A DNA stretch of 64,000 bases from an uncultured bacterium (GCA_903920455.1 CAIXLY010000007.1:62001-126000); one strand, 5' to 3'; counted from the stretch's first letter, positions 8,029 through 18,851 are shown. A program made the numbers and translations. The notes: generated by a model not told the origin, from the letters alone.

Positions 8029-8481
8029 ATATAAAAAGATTCAAATTTCAGCTGAGGATAGGTATCGAGCAAAGATGTCAAAAAAGACAAGCAGTTTGTA
8101 CCTTAATTTAAAAAAAGAAGTCGAAATATTCGTTTTTTGAGGTTTAATATACGTATTTGAAGATTTTTATCAAAATAGCCTAGCCTATCTTGAGGTCTTA
8201 ATTGGTACCTCTTGGGGAGCAATCCCAACCCCATTGGGCATTTACCAGTCGATTCTATAAACGGTGTGATTATGGGAAACATGAACAATTAAAACAAAAT
8301 AGAAAAAGCTGTGTGCTGGTTTAAATACATTTTGTCATTCTTAATATAAGAATATTATCAATTTGTGTTACTGGTTGCAGATTTTAAAATAATTTTCAAT
8401 TTATTTGAAAATAGTATGGCGGTCATAACCTATACCGTCTTATTCGGTCTTTAACTTATTTAACTGTTTAATTCAAAAATT
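8029..8481. other. Intergenic region between mazG and susC
   Basis: About 450 bases with no convincing gene. A 61-codon minus-strand frame (8103-8288) has no recognisable domain. Around 8190-8240 several short inverted motifs occur (GAGGT/ACCTC, TTGGGGA/TCCCAA). The right part is AT-rich and must hold the susC promoter, but no exact TAnnTTTG box with a well spaced TTG could be picked. Confidence 0.5.
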
Positions 8482-11400
8482 ATGAGATTACATTCAATGC
8501 TAAAGCGAATTTTTGCTTTTGTTGTGTGCTTAGCCAGTTTTCAGTTGGCCATGGCACAAACATCGGTGACCGGAAAGGTTACTGACCAAAGCACTGGTGC
8601 ACCGGTTCCTAATGTCAGTGTGACTGTCAAAGGATCAAACAGGGGCACTACAACGAATATTAGTGGCGTGTACACCATCTCTCTTCAAACTGGAGATGCA
8701 GTGTTGGTTTTCACCAGCGCCGGATATGAAGCTACTGAGGTTGCCATAAACGGCAAATCGACTGTAGATCTTTCATTCGCAACTACAAGCACTAAGCTTT
8801 CTGAGGTTGTGGTTGTAGGATATGGTTCACAATCAAAAAAGGATGTTACTGGTGCGGTTGCATCAGTAAAAGGTGAGCAAATACAAAACCTTCCTGTTTC
8901 AGGAGCAACACAGGCCTTACAAGGTAGAGCTGCTGGTGTGAACGTAGTACGTAGCAGTGGTAGCCCTGGAAGCCCAGGTTCTATCCGTATTCGTGGTACA
9001 GGTACCATCAACAACGCTGAGCCTTTGGTAGTAATTGATGGTATTCCTGCTGGAGACCTTAACTCTGTAAACCCTAACGATATTGCTTCAATAGAAATAT
9101 TGAAAGATGCATCTGCATCAGCGATATACGGAACTAGGGCAGCAAATGGTGTGGTAATCATCACCACCAAGAGAGGCAACTTTGAGGCACCAATGAAAGT
9201 ATCTTTGAATACGTATACTGGTACATCTCAAGCGCGCAAGACACTTGATGTTCTTGATGCAGCATCTCTAGCATATTTGAAAAAAGAAAGATATACCAAT
9301 GATGCACTTCCAGTGATGTCTGAGTGGAATGACGCTAACAATGCAGTGCAGAGGACTGACTGGCAGAACGAATTGTTTGGCAAAGGTATCACAAACAACA
9401 TCGATCTTACCGTAACGGGTGGATCTGCAAAGTCATCTTTCATGATTTCCGGTGGCATGTATGATGAAAAAGGTATCATCTCAAATGCATACTTCAAACG
9501 TTTTAGCTTACGTATTAACTCTGACCACAAGATTGGAAACAGGTTGAAAATTGGACAAAGTCTTCAGTTGACTCGCGCAAACGACAACAGCTTGAACACC
9601 CTATCCGCTCAGGATGGATTGATTTGGAGTGCTGTTCGTTTCATGCCTTTCCTTCCAGTTAAAAACAGTGATGGAACTTGGAGTTCATCTCAAGGATCAC
9701 CAAACCAGTTTGGCGACATCAATAACCCAATTTTCACTGCAAATACAGTAGATTCAAGGAATACCAATACCCGTCTATTGGCAAATGCAAATGCTGAATA
9801 CGAAATTCTTAAGGGTTTAAAATTGAAAGCAAACTTTGGTCTTGATGGAAGTCATTATCAAGGAAGAAGCTTCGGCATCATCATCAATGATCAAACTCGT
9901 GCCAGTGCAAGAAACTCTCTTTCAAAGAGCTTCAATGAATCTTATTCAATATTGGGCGAATATTTCCTTTCATACAGCAAAATGTTTGCAGGCTTGCACA
10001 AAATTGATGCGGTTGCAGGGTATACCTCACAAACTTTTGACGGAGATTATTTCTCTGCTTCTAAGCGTGATTTCCCTAATGAAAGCCTTGAGCAACGTTA
10101 TTTGGATGCAGGGCAAAACCCAGGTGGAATAGGTGGTAACCGTACTTATGACGCACTTCAATCTACATTTGGAAGACTTAACTATGATTTTGACAAACGC
10201 TACTTATTGACTGCTACATTCAGGGCAGATGGATCTTCAAAATTTGCACCCGGAAACAGATGGGGTTACTTCCCAGCGTTCTCTGCAGGTTGGAGAATAT
10301 CCAATGAGAAGTTCTTTGATGTTTCTTTCATCAACGATCTTAAGTTGACTGGTGGATGGGGACAATTGGGTAACCAAAACGTTTCTAGCCTTCAATACCT
10401 TGCCTTGATTGGTAATGTTGGTCAATATTCATTTGGCACAAATGATGTAACAGGAACTGCACAAAGAAGATTGCCTAACTATATGATTTCATGGGAAACT
10501 GCTGAAATGGCTAACGTAGGTTTGAGTGCAGAAATGTTTAACAGAAGCCTTTCACTTAGTGTAAACTACTTCGACAAGACAACCAATGACATGTTGTTGG
10601 CTCCTCCAACAATTGGAACAGTGGGTAGGCTATCAATTCCAGATAAAAACGTAGGTACCCTCAAAAACAGTGGTATTGAAATTGACATGAGCTACAACAA
10701 CAAGATCGGTCAAGTTTCTTATCGCATCGGTGCCAATGCTTCCTTCATCAAAAACAAAGTAGTTACTTTATTTGATGGTAATTACATCGGAACTTCCCTT
10801 TATGGACGTATGGGCCAAGAGATTTCAAGAACATACGAAGGCTTGCCAATCGGTATCTTCTACGGCTGGAAAACAGATGGTCTATATCAAACTGAGCAGG
10901 AAATCAGCAGTGATGCCAACATCAGAAATGATGCTAGAAGAACTGATGGTTTGATTCAGCCTGGTGATGTTCGTTTCCTTGATCTCAATGGAGATGGTAA
11001 AATCACTGAAGCTGACCGTACAAACATCGGAAGCCCACACCCTAAAATGGTATATGGTTTCAATACCGATTTTAGCTATAAGAATTTTGACCTCACATTA
11101 TTCTTCTTGGGTAATGCTGGCGTACAACTTTTCAACGCAGACAGAATGCAAGGTATCGATCCAACATACCCATTCAACATGTATGCTGAGACTATGAACC
11201 GCTGGACTGGACCTAATTCCAGTAATTCTATTCCTAGAATGACAACAAAGAGAAATAATTTGAACCATAGAACATCTGATTTGTTTATAGAAGATGGAAG
11301 TTTCTTGCGTCTGAAAAACCTTTCTTTTGGATATACACTTAACGAAGGTGTTGCCAAGAAAATTGGTGTAAATCGCATCAAATTTTATGTAACCGGCCAA

Positions 11401-11541
11401 AACGTACTGACATTCACCAAGTACTCTGGATTAGATCCTGAATTGGGTTATGCAAATGATGGCAATAGACAACTAGGTGTTGACTATGCACAATACCCAC
11501 AATCACGTTCATGGATATTTGGACTTAACGTTACATTTTAA
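8482..11541 (+). CDS. SusC/RagA family TonB-linked outer membrane protein
   Basis: Outer-membrane, TonB-dependent importer that forms a lidded complex with the SusD lipoprotein and moves oligosaccharides or peptides into the periplasm. 1019 residues. A signal peptide (residues 1-25, cleavage near AMA-QT) is followed by a carboxypeptidase-D-like domain (about 27-105), the SusC box LSEVVVVGYGSQ at 106, a plug domain with VVIDGIP, ILKDASASAIYGTRAANGVVIITT to about 230, then the beta barrel ending in an aromatic residue (LNVTF). MRLHS at 8482 and an internal Met six codons in are both possible starts. The SusD gene follows 18 bases later, so they form an operon. Confidence 0.96.
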   Translation: MRLHSMLKRIFAFVVCLASFQLAMAQTSVTGKVTDQSTGAPVPNVSVTVKGSNRGTTTNISGVYTISLQTGDAVLVFTSAGYEATEVAINGKSTVDLSFATTSTKLSEVVVVGYGSQSKKDVTGAVASVKGEQIQNLPVSGATQALQGRAAGVNVVRSSGSPGSPGSIRIRGTGTINNAEPLVVIDGIPAGDLNSVNPNDIASIEILKDASASAIYGTRAANGVVIITTKRGNFEAPMKVSLNTYTGTSQARKTLDVLDAASLAYLKKERYTNDALPVMSEWNDANNAVQRTDWQNELFGKGITNNIDLTVTGGSAKSSFMISGGMYDEKGIISNAYFKRFSLRINSDHKIGNRLKIGQSLQLTRANDNSLNTLSAQDGLIWSAVRFMPFLPVKNSDGTWSSSQGSPNQFGDINNPIFTANTVDSRNTNTRLLANANAEYEILKGLKLKANFGLDGSHYQGRSFGIIINDQTRASARNSLSKSFNESYSILGEYFLSYSKMFAGLHKIDAVAGYTSQTFDGDYFSASKRDFPNESLEQRYLDAGQNPGGIGGNRTYDALQSTFGRLNYDFDKRYLLTATFRADGSSKFAPGNRWGYFPAFSAGWRISNEKFFDVSFINDLKLTGGWGQLGNQNVSSLQYLALIGNVGQYSFGTNDVTGTAQRRLPNYMISWETAEMANVGLSAEMFNRSLSLSVNYFDKTTNDMLLAPPTIGTVGRLSIPDKNVGTLKNSGIEIDMSYNNKIGQVSYRIGANASFIKNKVVTLFDGNYIGTSLYGRMGQEISRTYEGLPIGIFYGWKTDGLYQTEQEISSDANIRNDARRTDGLIQPGDVRFLDLNGDGKITEADRTNIGSPHPKMVYGFNTDFSYKNFDLTLFFLGNAGVQLFNADRMQGIDPTYPFNMYAETMNRWTGPNSSNSIPRMTTKRNNLNHRTSDLFIEDGSFLRLKNLSFGYTLNEGVAKKIGVNRIKFYVTGQNVLTFTKYSGLDPELGYANDGNRQLGVDYAQYPQSRSWIFGLNVTF

Positions 11542-11559
11542 CCGATTAAAGAATAGAAC

Positions 11560-13011
11560 ATGAAACAAAACAATTTTTACAAAGGACTAATGATCATGCT
11601 GACCATCACCATGGTGGGATGCAACAAAGATCTACTCGAATCAACGCCATATGCGCAGGCGACTTCAGCGAACTTCTGGAGAAATTCGGACGATGCAGTA
11701 TCTGCAGCGAATGCATTGTATCCGTTGCTTGGTGATGAAATGTTTTTCGGACATCCTGAACAAGCTTGGGACATCTGTTCTGATGACCAATGGAGATCTG
11801 GTGACTGGGGAAATGAGCAGGCAATTGAAGACTTCACTTTTGATGCAAGCAACGACCAACTTGGTTGGAACTGGTCATTAAAATATGAAGAGATTTCAAG
11901 AGCAAATGCGATTATCATTAACGTTCCAGCTATTGATATGGACACCAACCTGAAAAATAGAATTTTAGGTGAGGCCTATTTCATTCGTGGTTTGATGTAC
12001 TGGCATTTCTACAAGATCTATGGCCAAGTACCAATCATCACAGAAGAAAATGTGATCAGCAATACGTACAATGTACCTAAGGCAACCATGGAAGAAATGG
12101 AAGCAAGAATTGAAAGTGATCTAAAAGATGCTGCTGAATTACTTTATGCTCAGAATGATGGTGATAATATCGGCAGACCAACTAAGGGCGCTGCTTGGGG
12201 TTATCTTGCGAAGCTTTACCTATATAAGGAAGACTTCCCTAACGCCATCACTTATGGTAATTATGTAATCAATGGTTCATATGATTTGTTGGATAATTTT
12301 GGCGACAACTTTAATCCAGATATCGTAGACAACTCTGAGATGTTATTTTCAATTCAGCGTCACCGCGGTTGGACCGAAGAGAACATGGCTACATGGTATT
12401 ATGCACCAAGGCCTTGGGATGGATGGGGTTTTCAAGAACCAACAGACGACTTGTATAACGAGTTCGAAGAAGGTGACCCTAGACTTCAAGCTACAATGGC
12501 TTCTCTCGGAGACATTATCAATCCAGGTCCAGGTGGTGGAGCAGTTGAATATGTTGACGGCCTCAATAATACGGATCACTACTTCAGAAAACATGCTGCT
12601 TTCAGATCTGAAGGTGATGGTTTGGATCATGACCTAGACATTCCATTGCTTCGTTCAGCAGATATCTACCTTGTGGTTGCAGAAGCAAAAATCAGAAGCA
12701 GCCAAAGTGGCGATGCTGAGATCAATGCAGTTCGTCATCGCGCAGGTTTGGGCAATGTGTCAGGCGCTGACATGACTGATCTTATCCACGAAAGAAGGGT
12801 TGAACTTGCTGGTGAAAACGAGCGTCACGCTGACCTTATTCGCTGGGATAAAGCAGGTATTGTTGACATCGTTTCACACTATGCAATTGACAGGGGAATT
12901 TGGAAGCCAGGAAGGGTTTTCCAACGTCCTAAGCACTACTATTTCGCACTACCTCAACGTCAGATCGATTTGAGTAATGGCATATTGGTACAAAATCCAA
13001 ACTACGAATAG
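11560..13011 (+). CDS. SusD/RagB family nutrient-binding lipoprotein
   Basis: Surface lipoprotein that caps the SusC barrel and binds the substrate. 483 residues. Lipobox MVGC at residues 18-21 then NKDLLESTPYAQ, a typical SusD N terminus, followed by the TPR-rich body (EISRANAIIINVPAID, EAYFIRGLMYWHFYKIYGQVPI, AAWGYLAKLYLYKEDF) and the conserved C-terminal INAVRHRAGL...LIHERRVELAGENERHADLIRW. Second gene of the susCD operon, followed at once by a strong terminator. The substrate cannot be told from the sequence. Confidence 0.96.
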   Translation: MKQNNFYKGLMIMLTITMVGCNKDLLESTPYAQATSANFWRNSDDAVSAANALYPLLGDEMFFGHPEQAWDICSDDQWRSGDWGNEQAIEDFTFDASNDQLGWNWSLKYEEISRANAIIINVPAIDMDTNLKNRILGEAYFIRGLMYWHFYKIYGQVPIITEENVISNTYNVPKATMEEMEARIESDLKDAAELLYAQNDGDNIGRPTKGAAWGYLAKLYLYKEDFPNAITYGNYVINGSYDLLDNFGDNFNPDIVDNSEMLFSIQRHRGWTEENMATWYYAPRPWDGWGFQEPTDDLYNEFEEGDPRLQATMASLGDIINPGPGGGAVEYVDGLNNTDHYFRKHAAFRSEGDGLDHDLDIPLLRSADIYLVVAEAKIRSSQSGDAEINAVRHRAGLGNVSGADMTDLIHERRVELAGENERHADLIRWDKAGIVDIVSHYAIDRGIWKPGRVFQRPKHYYFALPQRQIDLSNGILVQNPNYE

Positions 13012-13031
13012 TTAGATAGTTTTATACCTAG

Positions 13032-13081
13032 AAACCGGTACCTTTACTTTACGTTCGTAAATTATTGGTACCGGTTTTTTT
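13032..13081 (+). terminator. Terminator of the susCD operon
   Basis: Inverted repeat AAACCGGTACC / GGTACCGGTTT separated by about 24 bases, followed by a run of seven T. It starts 21 bases after the susD stop. Confidence 0.85.
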
Positions 13082-13096
13082 ATTTACTTTATTCCC

Positions 13097-13528
13097 ATGA
13101 ATCTTTTAAAATTAGTTAAGCAGCACTTCCCTATATCAATCTCTATTCTAGTATTATTCTCATGCAAATCATCTTCAGAAATCAATTTAGAAGGTGCTTG
13201 GAGGCTAGATTCAGTGTATGATTACTACAACGGATTTGCATACACCAATAAAACACCCTACCCCGCTGAGGTTCATGTATATAACCCTGACAGCACATTT
13301 CTAAGAAAGGGAATGGGCCATCAGAGCAAATATGTATATGAGGTGAAAAAAAATCTGCTGCTCCTTAAAGACACCACTGGTGTACCAGGGGCTAAGCTGA
13401 CTATTATTAGAATTGATTCCACGCAACTGGCATTGAAAAAAGAAAAACCTGCTGCTTTTCCTGGAAAAAATCAAGAGCACTTTGAAATTCGTTTCTTCAC
13501 CAGAATATCACTAGACTCAGTGAAGTAA
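13097..13528 (+). CDS. Small putative lipoprotein, lipocalin-like
   Basis: 143 residues. N-terminal hydrophobic segment ends in the lipobox-like LFSC at residues 20-23, so an envelope lipoprotein is likely. The mature part begins INLEGAWRLDSVYDYYNG and continues with short beta-strand-like stretches, reminiscent of lipocalin-like domains (GxW near the start), but no family can be named with confidence. It lies just after the susCD terminator and its last 12 bases overlap the 3' end of the converging FG-GAP gene. Confidence 0.7.
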   Translation: MNLLKLVKQHFPISISILVLFSCKSSSEINLEGAWRLDSVYDYYNGFAYTNKTPYPAEVHVYNPDSTFLRKGMGHQSKYVYEVKKNLLLLKDTTGVPGAKLTIIRIDSTQLALKKEKPAAFPGKNQEHFEIRFFTRISLDSVK

Positions 13529-16500
13529 TATTTTTCTTGATGCTCCTGAAAAGTTAAAGATCTCAATTGTTGTTGCATCATCAGGAAATATAAAGTAGCG
13601 GCTGCTGCTGGAGAGATATCCAGATCCATAATACAGTTCTTTCTTGAGCTTTGTTCCATTCTTGCGACTGATTATCGCATAGGCCTCATTTGGCTTTGCT
13701 GCAATACTATTAATTGTATTCTTACTGATGGCTGAAAAAGCAAGTAACGATTCATTATTTTGAGAAGCAAGCAACAATCTTGTTTTGTTACCCAGCATGA
13801 GTTCGGCAAAGCCCTTGCCATCTCCAGAAACAGTAAAGCCAGTTTCCTTTTTCACAAATCCACCGAGACCATCTCCTTTCAAGAAGAGTCCTTGAAAGGC
13901 ATCATATCTCCCATTAATAACTTCAGCACTATAGTCGTTGCCAACGAGCATGATGTCATCCAAGCCATCTGCATCATAATCACCAATCAAGGATCCAAAG
14001 ACAGGAGCAAACTGTGCTTCTTTAATCAAAGGAGAAATTTCCCAAGACCCATCAGCCTTGCTTAACAGGATCGAAGTACTAAAAGTATTGGCAATGAACT
14101 TTTTAGCATCCTTAAGACTCTCCGTTGAGAACAAATCACCCACAGAGGCATTGGCATAATCCTTGTACAGTAAAAACTTCTTTTTTAAACCTGGCAGCTG
14201 CAGCATCAAGTCGTCTTTGGGATGAATCGGATATTCTTTTCCATCTTTTGAGAAGGTGATTACGGCGTTACGGGTTCCGTTGTTTCCAAAGTCGTATGAA
14301 TATATAATCAGTGGTTGTTGCGAAGAGGTAGTATACCGACTATTTAACCCATGATTTCCGGCAAAATAATCCATTTTGCCATCTTGGTTAATGTCTGCAG
14401 CTTGAATGCTGTTCCACCAACCAACCGTATTGCCCAATTTCAATTCTTCGGTTGCATTGCGCAACGTTTTTCCAGTATTGAGAAAAACTGTGATGGGCAT
14501 CCACTCCCCTACAACAATCAAATCAGGAAGGTTGTCGTTGTTTGCATCAGACCATATTGCTGCGTTCACGATACCAATGTTGCTTAGGCCAGGCGCCTTG
14601 GATTGTGTAACATCAATAAAGCGTCCACCTTCATTTTGTAACAACTGACTATACCCAGGCTCAGGATAATGTTGAGGCCTGATTCTTCCACCCACAAAAA
14701 GATCAAGATCACCATCTGCATCAAAGTCGCTGGCCGTAACGCAGGACCCACTTGAAAATATTTTTGGCAGTGCCTGTCTATTTATTGTAAAGACTCCCTT
14801 TCCATCATTGAAATACAACCGATCCTGATAATACTGAGCGCCATCGGCAAATTCATTTCCACCACTGACTACATACAAGTCGAGGTCATTGTCATTGTCC
14901 GCATCAAAAAACAATGCCCCCATATCTTCCTCATACTTGGTTCCAAGATCCAAAGGCCGAGCGTTGAACCTCCCACCTGATTGTTGATAATAGATTAGCC
15001 CAGATTGGTTGTATGCACCTCCGACAAAGAAATCATCCCTGCCATCACCATTCACATCGCCTACGGCGATTCCAGCCCCCCCCATTGAAAATTTGTGAGG
15101 TATGAGGGGCTGGATATTAAAATCGGTATAGGGTGTCTCTTTGTGACTGTAATCAATCCCAAGAGCAGTATTTGCCTGAACCCATAAAGGAGCAAGCTGC
15201 TTATTTGAAACAGGAGCTGAAGCGTTGCTTGCTGAATAATCGAGCTGAAGCAATTGATTTGGCTTAACTCCCAGCATAGTTTGTGAATTGCCATCAGGCC
15301 ATACTATGCGCAATGAATCAACCTGATTGCTTTTCCCTAATCCAAGATGCACATACTCTTCTACAGTGGATTGATATCCCCTCACATTGTGGTGTTCTTG
15401 ATAGAGCACCTGACCATTTGAATATGCGGTGATTTTTGAACCATAGCCATTGATATTACCCGAGGGACCCTTCAAGGACAATTTCAGGTAATTATTTTTG
15501 TAGAGGGTGTCGGCATTGTTCTTGTATAAGAAAGCAGGTATTCCCGTATTGGTGACCACCACATCAAGATCGCCATCGTTATCAAAATCAGCATAGGCTG
15601 CCCCAGAAGAATATGAATTTTGGGTGAAGCCCCAATCTGCAGAAGCATTCTTAAAGGTCAGGTCCTTATTATTTTGAAAAACAAAATTGTTGAGCAATGC
15701 GCCATCGAGCTTTTTCAATGCATCAAGCATTTTTTTGCTTTTTGAATTGTCTTGAATGTTTTGAGAAAACTCCTGTGCACGATAATTGATAAAATCACGG
15801 TTGGTGATATCACGGGGATAGCCATTGGTTATCATGAGGTCTTTCCAACCATCGTTATCAAAATCTGCAAACAATGGGCTCCAACTCCAGTCTGTAGCAT
15901 CAACCCCAGCAAGCATAGCGATATCACTAAAACGAGGTTCCCCATTAATATCCAGCCCCTGATTCAGTTGAAGCGTATTGCGCATGTACTGTGGCTGGTA
16001 CCCATATTGAATTTCTGAACGATAACGGTCGTGGTTGGTTGCACCAAACATCATTTTTTTTCTGTAGTTATCCGGCGGCAGCATATCAACCTCTACAATA
16101 TCAAGATGTCCATCATTATTAAAATCTGAAACATCGTTACCCATCGCTGAATAACTTGTATGCTTGAATGCAGATGCAGCCTGGTCTGTGAAGGTTCCGT
16201 CCTTGTTATTGATATAAAGCAGGTCGTTAGAGACATAATCATTGGAAACAAAAATATCAGGCCAGCCATCCTGATTAAGATCACAAACAGAAACCCCCAA
16301 GCCATAGCCCTCTTTCAAGATGCCTGCTTGCCGAGATACATTGGTGAATGTTTGATTTCCATTGTTGCGGTATAAACGATCCGTGTTGATCATTTCACCA
16401 TTAAGCCGTTTGGGTCTGATTACATTGGGGCCAAGATCATCCATGATGTTGGTGAGCAAATACATATCAAGGTCATTGTCTTTATCATAATCAAAAAATA

Positions 16501-17029
16501 CCGCTTGCACACTATGTCCAGAGTCAGCCACCCCATATTGAACAGCCTGATCAGTGAATGTATTGTTGCCATTGTTGATGTACAAAGCATTTGCTCTTTT
16601 CTCAATCGGATTGGGACCAGCAAAACAGAGATAAATGTCTGCAAAGCCATCTTGGTTGATATCTACAATTGAAACTCCCGTAGCCCATTTGCCAAGGGTA
16701 TTGATACCAGAGGAATCAGTGATATCTTCAAAAGTGAAATTCCCTTTATTGAGATAGAGCCTGCTCTTGCCCATGTTGGAGGAAAAGAAAATATCCTGTA
16801 AGCCATCCTTATTGAAGTCGCCCACCCCTACACCGGCCCCATTGTAGAAGTACTCAAAAGTGAGGATGTTCAGGTTCTCGTCTTCGATAATTTCATTGGT
16901 GAAATCTATTCCCGACTGCTCAGCAGGGATCAATTCAAATAAGGTGGCCTTGTCATTTTTACTGGTGCAGCTAAGAAAAAAAACAACAGCAATAAGTACC
17001 AATTCAAGACGGAATCTATTGAAAATCAT
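13517..17029 (-). CDS. Large FG-GAP/VCBS repeat lipoprotein with ASPIC/UnbV domain (CRTAC1-like)
   Basis: 1170-residue exported protein. Signal peptide with lipobox FLSC at residues 18-21. Two beta-propeller-like runs of FG-GAP repeats carry many calcium-loop motifs such as DFNKDGLQDIFF, DYDKDNDLDMYLL, DFDNDGDLDVVV and DFDADGDLDLFV. Between them, around residues 510-600, an ASPIC/UnbV segment reads YGSKITAYSNGQ...HLGLGKSNQVDSLRIVWPDG. Such proteins are often encoded near SusCD pairs in Bacteroidota; their substrate is unknown. It is convergent with the small lipoprotein (12-base overlap of 3' ends) and divergent from the hydrolase at 17208. Confidence 0.9.
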   Translation of the reverse strand: MIFNRFRLELVLIAVVFFLSCTSKNDKATLFELIPAEQSGIDFTNEIIEDENLNILTFEYFYNGAGVGVGDFNKDGLQDIFFSSNMGKSRLYLNKGNFTFEDITDSSGINTLGKWATGVSIVDINQDGFADIYLCFAGPNPIEKRANALYINNGNNTFTDQAVQYGVADSGHSVQAVFFDYDKDNDLDMYLLTNIMDDLGPNVIRPKRLNGEMINTDRLYRNNGNQTFTNVSRQAGILKEGYGLGVSVCDLNQDGWPDIFVSNDYVSNDLLYINNKDGTFTDQAASAFKHTSYSAMGNDVSDFNNDGHLDIVEVDMLPPDNYRKKMMFGATNHDRYRSEIQYGYQPQYMRNTLQLNQGLDINGEPRFSDIAMLAGVDATDWSWSPLFADFDNDGWKDLMITNGYPRDITNRDFINYRAQEFSQNIQDNSKSKKMLDALKKLDGALLNNFVFQNNKDLTFKNASADWGFTQNSYSSGAAYADFDNDGDLDVVVTNTGIPAFLYKNNADTLYKNNYLKLSLKGPSGNINGYGSKITAYSNGQVLYQEHHNVRGYQSTVEEYVHLGLGKSNQVDSLRIVWPDGNSQTMLGVKPNQLLQLDYSASNASAPVSNKQLAPLWVQANTALGIDYSHKETPYTDFNIQPLIPHKFSMGGAGIAVGDVNGDGRDDFFVGGAYNQSGLIYYQQSGGRFNARPLDLGTKYEEDMGALFFDADNDNDLDLYVVSGGNEFADGAQYYQDRLYFNDGKGVFTINRQALPKIFSSGSCVTASDFDADGDLDLFVGGRIRPQHYPEPGYSQLLQNEGGRFIDVTQSKAPGLSNIGIVNAAIWSDANNDNLPDLIVVGEWMPITVFLNTGKTLRNATEELKLGNTVGWWNSIQAADINQDGKMDYFAGNHGLNSRYTTSSQQPLIIYSYDFGNNGTRNAVITFSKDGKEYPIHPKDDLMLQLPGLKKKFLLYKDYANASVGDLFSTESLKDAKKFIANTFSTSILLSKADGSWEISPLIKEAQFAPVFGSLIGDYDADGLDDIMLVGNDYSAEVINGRYDAFQGLFLKGDGLGGFVKKETGFTVSGDGKGFAELMLGNKTRLLLASQNNESLLAFSAISKNTINSIAAKPNEAYAIISRKNGTKLKKELYYGSGYLSSSSRYFIFPDDATTIEIFNFSGASRKILLH

Positions 17030-17207
17030 AGTAGATCGTTGGCAATTTTATCTAAGTTAACCAATTCGCTTATTCCAAAAATTGCCAACCGCATTTTGAG
17101 GTTTTTTATGCGGATTTACAGGGTTCATAGCAGTATTACAACAATATCTTTATCAGGATGACTGATGTCATGATAATAAGCACTAATTTTCTTTAAAACA
17201 TTTAAAC

Positions 17208-18851
17208 ATGGACTCTCGCCGCAAGTTTCTCAGGAATTCTTTCATGATCGCAGGATCAGCAAGCCTGCCGATAGATTCAATTGCAAATGAAACAACAAAG
17301 CTAGACAAAGCCTTGCCCCCTGTTGCAGAAATACCTACTGGGTTCAAGAATACGTACATCAAAAATATATTTGTTACTGAAAACGAGTTTAGGAACGCTA
17401 AGCCATCGGTGGTTCCTGCACCAAGTTTTCAGCAAGCCAAAGAGATTCTCCCGGTACCTTATTGGAACGGAAACCCCGGAGCCATTGACATGTATTGGAA
17501 GGCATGGGAGATGGCATTTAAAAATATCAAAAGTCCAGCGCCAACATCAGGCTTTACAGCTTCGTATCTGGACACAGCCTATAATGGAAATATTTTCATG
17601 TGGGATTCCACCTTCATCACCATGTTTGCCCGATATGGCAATAAGGCATATCCTTTTCAGCAGACCCTAGATAACTTTTACGCCAAGCAACACCCCGATG
17701 GATTCATCTGTAGGGAAATATGGGGAGAGAGTGGCGAAGATTGTTTTCACCGCTACGATCCAACAAGCACTGGGCCCAACATCATTCCTTGGAGTGAATT
17801 GGAGTATTTCAAACAATTTGGAGACCTCAGCAGGATACATAAAATTTTCCCTGTGCTCTGCGGATACTATCAGTGGTTGAAACTTAACCGCACATGGCAG
17901 GATGGATCTTACTGGACTTCAGGATGGGGTGCAGGAATGGACAACCAGCCACGTGTAAAAAAAGAATACAACCAGATTTATTCTCATGGGCACATGACCT
18001 GGCTTGATGCTTGTTTGCAACAATTGTTTGTTGCAAAAATTATTGTAGACTTCGGCTTCCATGTAGAAAGATGGCAGGAGATAGAAGACATTGAAGAGGA
18101 AACTACATTTCTTAAGAAATACATCAAAGAACAACTTTGGGATCCTAAAACAAATTTTCTGTACGACAAATATGCAGATGGTAGCTTAGGAACGTTTAAA
18201 AGTATTGGTGCTTATTGGGCACTATGGTCTGATATTCTTGAGCCTGAAGAACTCAAGAAATTTGCAGCGCACCTTAGCGATACAAATACCTTTGCCAGGA
18301 AGCATCCTATCCCATCCATGCCTGCGAACCACGAAAAGTACCAGGCAGATGGCAGGTACTGGCAAGGCGGCGTTTGGGCCCCTACCAATTACATGGTCAT
18401 TGCAGGATTAAGAAAGAACAAGATGCATAAACAGGCCTTTGATTTGGCCATCAAGCACCACCAGCAAGTAATGCAGGTGTTTAAAGACACTGGCACGTTT
18501 TGGGAATACTATGCACCCGAAGCTGTAACACCAGGACTTCTTGCCAGACCAGATTTTGTAGGATGGACCGGATTGGTACCGATCTCGATTCTTTTTGAAT
18601 GCATCATTGGAATCAATACCAACCTCCAAGACAAAACCATTACCTGGGATGTTCGCCTGTTGGAAGAACATGGTATTGACCGCTATCCAATTGGAGAAAA
18701 CGGAATGCTCTCCTTTAAAGCTGCAACAAGAACTAATGAAAAGCAGAAGCCAGAGTTGACCATTCAATCCAACATGGCAATGAAATTAAATTTGTCATGG
18801 GCAGGAGGTTCACAGAGCTATGATATAAAGATCGGATCAAACAAGTTTTGA
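17208..18851 (+). CDS. Exported (alpha/alpha)6 glycoside hydrolase, trehalase / GH63-MGH1-like
   Basis: 547 residues. The N terminus MDSRRKFLRNSF is a twin-arginine motif followed by a short hydrophobic stretch, so Tat export is likely. The body carries signatures of trehalase/GH63-like (alpha/alpha)6 barrels: MWDSTFITMFARYG near 130, GFICREIWGESG near 165, DGSYWTSGWGAGMDN near 235, and WQGGVWAPTNYMV near 385. The substrate cannot be fixed; a mannosylglycerate-hydrolase-like or alpha-glucosidase role is possible. Standing between the susCD block and the PQQ enzyme, it probably trims imported sugars in the periplasm. Confidence 0.82.
   Translation: MDSRRKFLRNSFMIAGSASLPIDSIANETTKLDKALPPVAEIPTGFKNTYIKNIFVTENEFRNAKPSVVPAPSFQQAKEILPVPYWNGNPGAIDMYWKAWEMAFKNIKSPAPTSGFTASYLDTAYNGNIFMWDSTFITMFARYGNKAYPFQQTLDNFYAKQHPDGFICREIWGESGEDCFHRYDPTSTGPNIIPWSELEYFKQFGDLSRIHKIFPVLCGYYQWLKLNRTWQDGSYWTSGWGAGMDNQPRVKKEYNQIYSHGHMTWLDACLQQLFVAKIIVDFGFHVERWQEIEDIEEETTFLKKYIKEQLWDPKTNFLYDKYADGSLGTFKSIGAYWALWSDILEPEELKKFAAHLSDTNTFARKHPIPSMPANHEKYQADGRYWQGGVWAPTNYMVIAGLRKNKMHKQAFDLAIKHHQQVMQVFKDTGTFWEYYAPEAVTPGLLARPDFVGWTGLVPISILFECIIGINTNLQDKTITWDVRLLEEHGIDRYPIGENGMLSFKAATRTNEKQKPELTIQSNMAMKLNLSWAGGSQSYDIKIGSNKF

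Noticed and set aside
8103..8288. 61-codon minus-strand frame upstream of susC
   Set aside because: No family resemblance, no promoter or spacing evidence; may at most be a relic.
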